Virus record (IMG/VR): IMGVR_UViG_3300042154_003041
Coordinates: 1 to 29,250 of that record
Length of the DNA: 29,250 nt
Strand: one strand, 5' to 3'
From: a virus
The translations under genes and the position numbers were made by a program. Below the pieces are notes generated by a model, which was given only the letters and a program-made list of their open reading frames with translations, made no database searches and was not told the DNA's origin. Below, piece by piece: positions 16,201 through 22,478 of the stretch. The stretch's first letter is position 1. Each line of letters starts with the position of its first letter.

Positions 16201-19200
16201 GATATGATCTCCATATCCTCCGCGGTGGGCTCGTACTTGCCAGAAAGCAGCTTGTTCTCGACCTCGAACTGCTCGATCTTAGCCTCGGCATCACGGCGCT
16301 TGGCATCCCATCCTTCGCCGCGGCTCATGTTCTTGATGATGCTGGAGAGCTGCTGGCGGGCCTCGGTTATGGAGGCCGGCTCATTGTCAGAAACAGGGGT
16401 CAGCACGCTTTCCGCGGTAGCAGCGGAGGTCTTTCCGAGCTTCTCGTAGCTTGCGATGCGATCCATGATATCCCTGACCCTTGGCATCTCGGCGAAATCG
16501 AGGCCGCTGGAGCGACCCGGACGGAAGGTGTTTCCGTTAAGCAGTTCCCTGAGCTTGCGGCGCTGGGTTTCGAGACGGCCGTTGTCGGTCGGCTTGTCCT
16601 TGGTGGCAGCAAGCAGTGCTTCCATCTTATCGACGTTAGCCTGGCGCAGCTCACGGACCTTATCGTTCTGCGAGTCAGCCAGAAGGTCGCGCATGTCCTG
16701 TATGCCGCGCTGGAAGCCCTTGACGCCCTTCAGATCAGTGCGCGGAGCTTCAGCGGAAGCTTCACCGCCGGCGATCTCCATGAGGCGGGCCTTGAGCGTC
16801 TTGTAGTCCACTCCGTCTGCGAGCTTATAGGTCGTGGTATAGCTGCCATTGGCCGTGTTCACCTTGCTGCCCTTGAAGGCTTCAACAAGCTTCTCTCTGA
16901 CGAGCTGTTGCATGAGGCGAGAGACGTTCTTTATGCCGACATTCATCTCCTCTGCTATCTCGGCAGTGGGCCTTAGCATATTGGTCTTTCCCCTTCCCTT
17001 CAGAACGCTGTCGTGGTCAAGGATGCCCTTGGCAACCTCATCGTTTTCGACGCGCTCGCGGAATGAAGCAGGGTCAAAGCTTGGCTGTGGCTCTGATTTC
17101 TTCTTAACGCCTTTTTCTTTACCAAATCCAGCCTTTACAGGATCTACGAATATCCGACTTGGAGACGCATACCTGGCTCCTTTGACACCAATTTTCTTAA
17201 GCTTGAAGATTTCCTCAGAACCATCAGCGGGGGTTGAAATGCCAACAACATCGTAGTCTCGGAACTCCTCATGAACAATGGCGTCCTCATTTGGGAAGTT
17301 TCTCAACCTTGCAGGCTCAGCATCACCCTCCTTAGGCTTAACGCTCTCGTTATACTCGGCGATCGTCTTGCGCAGGGCTTCCTGCTGATCGGGGTTACGT
17401 CCGGCCTTTTCCAGCTTAGAAAGCTGATCTCTGGCGGCTACGATATGGGCAGGCTCAGCTCCGGTAGAGAAATCTCCGGTCGTGTCCTCGGTGCGCTCAA
17501 CAGGCGGCGGGGCCGCAGTCTCGCCGGCGAGGCTGAAGTCTTCAGAGGAGTCGAAAAGTTCGCCCTTCTGGACGCCGCCTCCGAGCTGCTGGGGCTTGGA
17601 GGGCTTCTCGGCCTCCTTCGCCTTGATGATGGCATCTACACGATCGTATTCTTCCTGTATCTTTTTCTTCTTATCTGCCGAGTAGTTAAGCCCAAGGTTT
17701 CGATTAAGAAGCTCCCTGTAATAGTAAGCATCATTCGGGTAATCTCCATTTCCAAGTCCGAAGTCGAGGTCCATGGACTTAGGAAGCTTTCTGTCTACCG
17801 GTATCGTTTCAGCTCCGCCGTGTGCAGACTCTCTATATTCACGAGCAAGCTCCTCGTCGCTTAATTCCGTTGAAGGCGTTTCGTCCTCAATAGGTTCGCT
17901 CGGCTTCCAGTGGCGAGTGTCCACTTCATTGTTAAACTCATCCATCGTTTCCCACCTTCCATAAAGAGGGAAAAGGTGATCCTCAGGAAGACCTGCGGCC
18001 TCCTTTATGGCATATAGTGCTGCGCTATGACCCTTAGGGTCGTCAAAATCAAACGGAACATACCGAGAGTCATAGGCTGTTTCATGCGCGGCACGCTCGA
18101 TGCTCTTACCAGGCTCCTTCATTCTTTCTGCTATCGCATCCTTCATCTTTTTCACGAGGGCTGGCTTATTCTTTGACTGAGCCGGACCTTTTGAGTCGCT
18201 GGCCACAAAATCCATGGCTTCCTCCATTGTCTTGAAGTATTGATCCTCAGAAGCGCGCTTACTCTTAATGTGGCCATTCTCGTCTATGGATTTAACGCGA
18301 TGGACATAGTAAAATCCATCATCAGGCCCTGCCGAATAACCTATTGAGTGCTTCTTATCAGGACTCAGGAAAGTCATCTGGCTTATCACGTCAAAGCTAC
18401 CGGCATTACTGCTTCCAGCAGGAGCTCTTACAGGCGTGTATCCTTTCGCGGTAAAGGCTTCAAACTGGAGGTCAGCGTCGCTCTTGTAGTCAGGGTTTGT
18501 GCTGTATTCGAGATCCCGCTTGTCTCGCTTTAGTGACTTTTTGAGCTTTTCGAGCTGCTTCTGAACTGACTTCTTTTTCGCTCCATCGCCATTTTCGATC
18601 TTAACTATCTGCTCCTCTGCCGACTTTATCTTCTTTTCGAGCTGAGATATGGTCTTTTCAGATCCACGCTTCCATCCAGCTTTAGCCTCTGCCAGCTTTT
18701 CTTGGTAGATCTCCTGGTCGCTCTTGGCGAGGTTTCGCTGGTATTGCGCCTTGTCATTCTCTGCGTCGCTTTCCGCAAAAGCAGCTTCGCGCTCGGCTAC
18801 ATCCTCCGGATCTTCATCAGGATCTGGTTCTTCTTCTGCCGGGTCACGGCCTTCCGGTTCAGGCTCTTGAACCTTCTTCTCGTACTTTCCGAACTTAGAC
18901 TCGTAATCAGACTTAGCATCTAAGGCCTCTTGCTCGCGGTCCTTAAGCTCCGCTTCAGCATTGGAACGTCCTGCTTCAGCCCTGGTAACAAAGTCAATGT
19001 CTTCCTTTTTCTTGCTGGATCGTAGCTTTTCAACCTTAGCCCGAACAGAAGCCATCGCATTTTTCCAAGAATTAAGCTCTTCTTCTGCGCGCTCCACCTT
19101 GCGCCTTGCCGTTATCTCTGGAAGATCGGACTTTTTAACAATCGTATCAAGATGCCATGCGGCATCAGCATCGTTATTTACATGAAAAGAGTTACCTTCA

Positions 19201-22200
19201 AAGTTGCCATCATCATCCCTGTTGAATGACTGGTATTGATATCCACTATCAGGCCCAACGTCCAAGGTGTAGCCTTCTTTCAAGTGAATGACGCTGCCAC
19301 TTTCGACTACGCCATCTTCATCAAAAGTAGTCCTTTCGTATCTTTCTACGCCTGGGTGAGAGACTACCTTTTTTGCATTTTCGTTATTTAGTATCTCGTA
19401 ATCATCTACCTTTTTATAGGCAGCCTTAAGTTCATCCGAGGCAGGCTCTCCGTGTTCCCTCTCCATTATCATCCTGTATGCGTCTACTACATCCTTTCCG
19501 GCGTTAGGGTTTTCTCCCTGCCACCACTTCATGTGTCTTTCGGTAGACGCTGTGATTTCCTTTTCCTCCTTCGACTTCTTCTCAGCAGCACGCTGCTCCT
19601 TCTTGGTTAGGGGCTTGGCGGGCTTTGAGGGCTTAGGCTCGGCCGGCTTAGGCGCAGGCTTGGCCGCTTCGGGCGTGAGCTCGGCGGAGGCGGGCGTGGC
19701 AGGCTTAGGGGCAGGCTTTGCTTCCTGCTGTTTTCTTTGGCGGGCCGCTTCTTGCTGCCTGCGCTCCAATGCCTTTTCTTTGCTCTTGGCCCTCTGCTTG
19801 TCGTTAAACAGCTGCTTGGCTTCTTCAAGGGTCTTGGTAAATCCAAGAGTCTCATACGACTGAATAGATCCATCCTTCTTGATAGCAGCAGCGCGCTGGA
19901 TCATGAAATTGTCTCCTTGCGCTATTATGAGGCCGTGTTTGTCCGTTGTCTGATGGGATCTTCCGTCGTTCTTAGACACCCAGGTTGCGTCTCTCTTTTT
20001 CCCTGAAAGAGCACTGATCAGCGAGTCTATTTCAGCAAGACTGTGGGCTCCTCCTACATAGCTTATGGTTTCTCCTGCCTTGTGCATAGGCTTACCCTGC
20101 ATGTCGTAGGTGTCGTCAAGAGATACGGCCGTGGCTTTGTCTCCCTTTATGACTATCTTGTAGTCACCCTCAGGGTTCATGTATCCATCTTCAAACTTAG
20201 TGTATCCTGCGTCCTTGAGTTTCTTTTCGTGATCTCCAGGGTTCTGAGGACGACCGGTTTCAGGATTGTCAGGCTGAGCTGCGACCGGCTTCGGCTTGCG
20301 CTGCGCGGCAGCGGCATCGAGGCGATCAAAGAGGTTCTTCATGTTCGCCTCAAGCTTAGGGCGAGTTTCGGGCGTTCCGTTTCCAGTAGGAGTGAGGCCT
20401 TGATTGATATGGGCAAAGCTATCCTTGTTGCCGACCTTCGGGAACCTGTCCCGGCCAGCCTGATGCCTGATATCTCCGATCGTTCGATCGAGCTGTCTTG
20501 CGACGGCAGCCAGATCAGCTCGGCCGTAATAGCTGGCCATCTCCTTGCCGCCTGTCTTGTTCAGCCAACCGTCCGCAACACCAAAGAATGGGTACCACTT
20601 GCCGGAAGGAACATCCTTCTTACCGCCGTCTCCGGTGCTTAGGTAGAAAGGTACCTGGACTCCGTTCACATTTCGCAGGACCATGAGACGGCCATTGTAT
20701 TCAACGATCGGAGCCTGGCCCTTGTCTTGAACGACAGATCCTCCGTTCGGCATCTTAGGGTCAGCCTGCCAGCGCTTAGTGTCGTAATTAACAGCAACCT
20801 CGCCGATATCCACTCCGGCTTCAGCGGCAGCCTGCTCAGGGGAAGGAGGAGTGTTTCTTGCAGCTTCGACCTCGGCATCCTTGCCGGCGTAATACTTCAT
20901 GTTCTTGACGTATTCGGTTACGCCTGCAACGGAGTACGGAAGGGGCTCTGTTCCGCCCTTTCGGAGATGTTCAACGATTGCATCTACTCGACCCTTTCGA
21001 TATTCCATCTCAAACACCTGTTCGGGCGTATATGGACTCTGTTCAGGGTTGTTCTTTGCCTTCGTGATCTGGCTTTCAATGAGCCGAGACAGGCCTTCGC
21101 CTGTGGATATAGCAAGTCCTTGGTCCTTCGCAGCCAAATCGCGCAAAGCAACGCCAGTGTGTGTAAGGATCCGTTCGGTGAAGGCAGGATCGCTTGGCTT
21201 GATGTTTCCGTTGCGGCGATGGGCTTCCGCGTTCAATGCGATAATGCTGTTGGCAGCCTGGGCAGGCTCCATGGCCGCATGCGCTGCACGCAGCTGCTCG
21301 GGGGCAAGGTTTTCGTGCGCAGGTATGTGGTTCGGAACAAAGCTAACCTGGCCGCGACCATCTGCGCCAACTGCGACGGCGGGGGCGGTTCCGGGCTCGA
21401 CGCTCGGGCGTGCGACAGGCGCCGCCGGAGCAGCCGCTGCTGCGGCAGCAGGTGTAGCCGTGGCCGGCGTGGCGACAGCAGGCGTGGCGACAGCAGGCGT
21501 TGCCACGGCAGGCGTGGCGACGGCCGGAGTAGAGGTCGTTACGGCAGGTACGTTTTGACCTGCGATCTGGCCTTGGGTGGCAACAGGAAGCCCATCCGGA
21601 CCAAGCGGTATCGGGGCGTTCGGATTGACAGCAGGAATATCGACTGCGCCGCGAGCTTCGGCGAGAATGTCGCTTTGGATGCCTGGAGTGACCGGCGTAG
21701 CGGGCTTCGGTGCGGACGGAGTAGTAAGATACTGCGCAAGGTTGATTGGAGACTGAGAGATGGCCCTGCCAACTCGAGTCTGTTGGCCTTGGAGTAGACC
21801 TTCGGTAAGGGCCATTCCAAGACTTTGACCGAGGTTTTGCTCTTGGCCGGTAAGCGCGTTGATAACAACATCGCCGCCAAGTTCGCCGCCAACCTCAGTT
21901 GCGAGCTCAATACGAGCAGCCCTCTTTACAGCATTAGCAGCAGCGATCTCAGCCGCATTTGCGCCAGCCTTCAAGCCGCCAGTGGCAAGTGCCTTAGGGT
22001 CGATAAACTTGCCAGTGACAAAGCCAGGAGCAAGGCCCATCCAAGTATATGTGTTAGGGTTTTTGCTGGCGGCGAGTTGTTCACGCAAGCCCGGCTTCCA
22101 CACAGCGTTTTGCCCTTCTGCCAATAGGTATGCGGTTCCGGTGGAAGCAGCAAAAGCAGCAGCAGGCGCCGTGTATGCGGCGGCAGGACCACCAACAAGC

Positions 22201-22439
22201 CCGCCTCCAACGCCGCCAACAGTGCCAGCAAGAAGGCCTCCAAGAGAAGGAATTATGTTTCTTCCTGCGCCGTAAAGGGCAGCAGTGCCCATGCCAGGCA
22301 TAGCGTCTTTAGGTACAGCAAGGAAGTCGTCGTCCGCGATCGTGTTCTTCTTGATCGGGCCGACAGATTGAGGGGCTTGCGGGGCTTCTTGCGCCTTATT
22401 TGGCTGCACGAGAAATTCGTCGTCAGGAATAATACCCAT
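10287..22439 (-). CDS. Giant polyvalent internal virion/ejection protein (T7 gp16 position), 4050 aa
   Basis: This is probably packaged in the virion and injected with the DNA. Visible parts in order: two DDEFLVQP/DDDFLAVP motifs (1-45); a Gly/Ala-rich membrane-active segment (50-110); TPAVA repeats (about 304-328) and a poly-Ala run; Lys/Glu/Pro-rich helical tracts with repeated Phe/Tyr modules near 842, 1062 and 1371; a winged-helix-like segment (about 1821-1860); ART-like domain 1 (H2352, Y2371, about 2340-2515); a zinc-peptidase-like domain (HEIAHH at 2650-2655, acidic NEYFAEEF at 2755-2762); ART-like domain 2 (YRGQ at 2915, GQES with E3099); and a long helical C-terminus (about 3200-4050) like the LPD38-type ends of large polyvalent proteins. 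FSRRD/FNRKD motifs mark domain borders. T7 gp16 is 1318 residues; no lytic transglycosylase domain is seen here. Gene order (gp12/13/14/15-like upstream) supports the ejection role. Confidence 0.8.
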   Translation of the reverse strand: MGIIPDDEFLVQPNKAQEAPQAPQSVGPIKKNTIADDDFLAVPKDAMPGMGTAALYGAGRNIIPSLGGLLAGTVGGVGGGLVGGPAAAYTAPAAAFAASTGTAYLLAEGQNAVWKPGLREQLAASKNPNTYTWMGLAPGFVTGKFIDPKALATGGLKAGANAAEIAAANAVKRAARIELATEVGGELGGDVVINALTGQEQNLGQSLGMALTEGLLQGQQTRVGRAISQSPINLAQYLTTPSAPKPATPVTPGIQSDILAEARGAVDIPAVNPNAPIPLGPDGLPVATQGQIAGQNVPAVTTSTPAVATPAVATPAVATPAVATPATATPAAAAAAAPAAPVARPSVEPGTAPAVAVGADGRGQVSFVPNHIPAHENLAPEQLRAAHAAMEPAQAANSIIALNAEAHRRNGNIKPSDPAFTERILTHTGVALRDLAAKDQGLAISTGEGLSRLIESQITKAKNNPEQSPYTPEQVFEMEYRKGRVDAIVEHLRKGGTEPLPYSVAGVTEYVKNMKYYAGKDAEVEAARNTPPSPEQAAAEAGVDIGEVAVNYDTKRWQADPKMPNGGSVVQDKGQAPIVEYNGRLMVLRNVNGVQVPFYLSTGDGGKKDVPSGKWYPFFGVADGWLNKTGGKEMASYYGRADLAAVARQLDRTIGDIRHQAGRDRFPKVGNKDSFAHINQGLTPTGNGTPETRPKLEANMKNLFDRLDAAAAQRKPKPVAAQPDNPETGRPQNPGDHEKKLKDAGYTKFEDGYMNPEGDYKIVIKGDKATAVSLDDTYDMQGKPMHKAGETISYVGGAHSLAEIDSLISALSGKKRDATWVSKNDGRSHQTTDKHGLIIAQGDNFMIQRAAAIKKDGSIQSYETLGFTKTLEEAKQLFNDKQRAKSKEKALERRQQEAARQRKQQEAKPAPKPATPASAELTPEAAKPAPKPAEPKPSKPAKPLTKKEQRAAEKKSKEEKEITASTERHMKWWQGENPNAGKDVVDAYRMIMEREHGEPASDELKAAYKKVDDYEILNNENAKKVVSHPGVERYERTTFDEDGVVESGSVIHLKEGYTLDVGPDSGYQYQSFNRDDDGNFEGNSFHVNNDADAAWHLDTIVKKSDLPEITARRKVERAEEELNSWKNAMASVRAKVEKLRSSKKKEDIDFVTRAEAGRSNAEAELKDREQEALDAKSDYESKFGKYEKKVQEPEPEGRDPAEEEPDPDEDPEDVAEREAAFAESDAENDKAQYQRNLAKSDQEIYQEKLAEAKAGWKRGSEKTISQLEKKIKSAEEQIVKIENGDGAKKKSVQKQLEKLKKSLKRDKRDLEYSTNPDYKSDADLQFEAFTAKGYTPVRAPAGSSNAGSFDVISQMTFLSPDKKHSIGYSAGPDDGFYYVHRVKSIDENGHIKSKRASEDQYFKTMEEAMDFVASDSKGPAQSKNKPALVKKMKDAIAERMKEPGKSIERAAHETAYDSRYVPFDFDDPKGHSAALYAIKEAAGLPEDHLFPLYGRWETMDEFNNEVDTRHWKPSEPIEDETPSTELSDEELAREYRESAHGGAETIPVDRKLPKSMDLDFGLGNGDYPNDAYYYRELLNRNLGLNYSADKKKKIQEEYDRVDAIIKAKEAEKPSKPQQLGGGVQKGELFDSSEDFSLAGETAAPPPVERTEDTTGDFSTGAEPAHIVAARDQLSKLEKAGRNPDQQEALRKTIAEYNESVKPKEGDAEPARLRNFPNEDAIVHEEFRDYDVVGISTPADGSEEIFKLKKIGVKGARYASPSRIFVDPVKAGFGKEKGVKKKSEPQPSFDPASFRERVENDEVAKGILDHDSVLKGRGKTNMLRPTAEIAEEMNVGIKNVSRLMQQLVREKLVEAFKGSKVNTANGSYTTTYKLADGVDYKTLKARLMEIAGGEASAEAPRTDLKGVKGFQRGIQDMRDLLADSQNDKVRELRQANVDKMEALLAATKDKPTDNGRLETQRRKLRELLNGNTFRPGRSSGLDFAEMPRVRDIMDRIASYEKLGKTSAATAESVLTPVSDNEPASITEARQQLSSIIKNMSRGEGWDAKRRDAEAKIEQFEVENKLLSGKYEPTAEDMEIISNAALEEFVAKFGSEDVDPAITAAVEAELAARFETQEKSGIEDTDAGDTPSQKGDLLADIRNLIAEHGNKYGIPTLPAEFGADSLNTLREQLSEGQVIALMRNPVGMGKVDANRAKTDATYRKDMKDRAEGQLSDLATALSELGWTQFDPANFNTDDLVQAIVAAGRGEMLTPKGGVLGAAAPVDMKASGIIERLYEADQANPDDPFSRRDDARDNAPKKLFSYPNTKKFNEWTKGNQYGFKPRSTMLKLVRGVEKLRDFNGLVDGFVTTVFHGTKSEGREFDQFKPGSLTYFVADRDAAGMYAKDAPDMYYVRSSLPAVLTSPNAAIQAFESSGTSTKQGRIGKDLIDFYNDVASESFDSLDSFVSALEDGRLFDIDGRSQAGIQHQMSRWFLESASVKYNSVVFNDSTVSTESPTIVVSNDGHPKLGGDKPNTSVKAASNFGGFSSEDPRFNFSRRDLSPDAAKRELERRQAQNAKNRAGDPESRKGYSGIVSRVTDEMRLRGDLTPKEIEGVTRIMNKIGAQFFEGVKMKVGAGSRPGEYGQYQTVERIITIFKDAIRNGKFEETAAHEIAHHIARFLPEADRQAVIAELHSKRAEFLKRNKGLENLFSATDRKDWAKKRFTAQQIANANLQDPTSQIVKLDADELKKEGYKPNESIYRLKLTDETYRLTNPNEYFAEEFKDNVMRELNSDPVYLGRSRNWKEKLAGLWQDIKLNFRKMFGKEIANKILSNFAKGRYNPDEEGSADITGIGSDRQWGGGTTFNRKDRELKAKRIVKGPDNDANSLYPIGEQFVRPEEDGTTVANILGRNKMTKERARQIEEFVKDSIVKHALYRGQNNAYETLDANSSTDGLFHIAADPDYAVQYAQDFNKKLPKVGTSGAVAQVYINVKNVVDISDIGHSIDSRAKIQEMRKLDNDGLSANEHIAAREDEFINKIISEVQRINEGKDIDLTELREGLIEAFDEARDDHLNKFQTSIWQVFSHQSIHSLFNKYGVDAIKYSDSDLRTAQGGKKGGQESYVLADPRRIKAAFGGNDVNTSSSNIFQSKGEPKQSELDMRVSGEVRLQDAMGVANKNKLTEAEFERLASQDPSFNQREWQSVMEEGHFTNKGPDARLKGARVYKRIALPGMADPSAEVTAQNSLPKGDVSNSGNGQVFKSVRDASTDQSEDPEVFKNPRSGESVTRSAWDIVSGRFFSGMSGKAHQNAKRHPYSDAVKAIANMIHSRPGTKSNAYERDLPTAISTARSKYHTRLNKIMEPLRGMLGGFKDTDQGTAKQQREEVYQALNDMITGRKNITSGAIGESAAGLKALLAEIHDYRTAAGESIGTVADYYPAVYDSPRIGDNRKDFIKDAKKAYEIQLGEMDPDTLRRELGLTKKEYEEMADNDPDKLEEIMDELTEQKALGLYNSHVRGAGAEEFDSIFGMANKSGAENPSMKRKFSRASQDIMRKWQVNDPFRVVGRYITSGVKRAEIVRRFGNEGEKWKKLSTQMEKDGVPYEVISEMRELTRGAAGIGIPPRGKAGQTFVDTVTLATAASAMGRGFLNNLVEPVTIGMRTGNPIDILRAYAETWTRFLRELPGLSPTLRAKMGETFWSQYGHEIGTIHNSIEDAWMTTHSMELDAEYADPRFRWLTNRVYKANLMDATETAKQQASHAIGFSYINRLAAMARGDHWTAKLGMNAKQSVADQLSELGIAPEKQAEFADWSKKLQDAKDSEAMALMLGQDEMARLHQEAMVRFSMQSSVRSNRAHKPEFQDNPLGKAFLQLMNFSYSYAAEVNSRMYDMAKQSLAFSPEGKNYTAYDRIRMMGPVAGGLLSILAYRGLLELKDLLYPSESSKQRAKDPEVVKWVNATSYAGLLGPKFEQMVKSIKRDQAVGGPVGQMAVNVGRAGKSVLESAAEGKDMSAAKKSIAKASVPLLKGGIVAGASAINPALGTVATQATNAPAFTNAIVPQDGKKSGGLTPDVFRLK
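21456..21530 (-). repeat. 15-bp tandem repeat coding for TPAVA units
   Basis: About five copies of a 15-base unit code for four TPAVA units and one TPATA inside the giant gene, followed by an alanine run. Copies differ mainly at third codon positions. The repeat makes a flexible Pro/Ala linker between the N-terminal membrane-active part and the rest of the protein, and could change copy number by slippage without shifting frame. Confidence 0.75.
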
Positions 22440-22478
22440 GACGAGACTTTCCCAAAAACCCGGCCAGAGGCAACAAAA

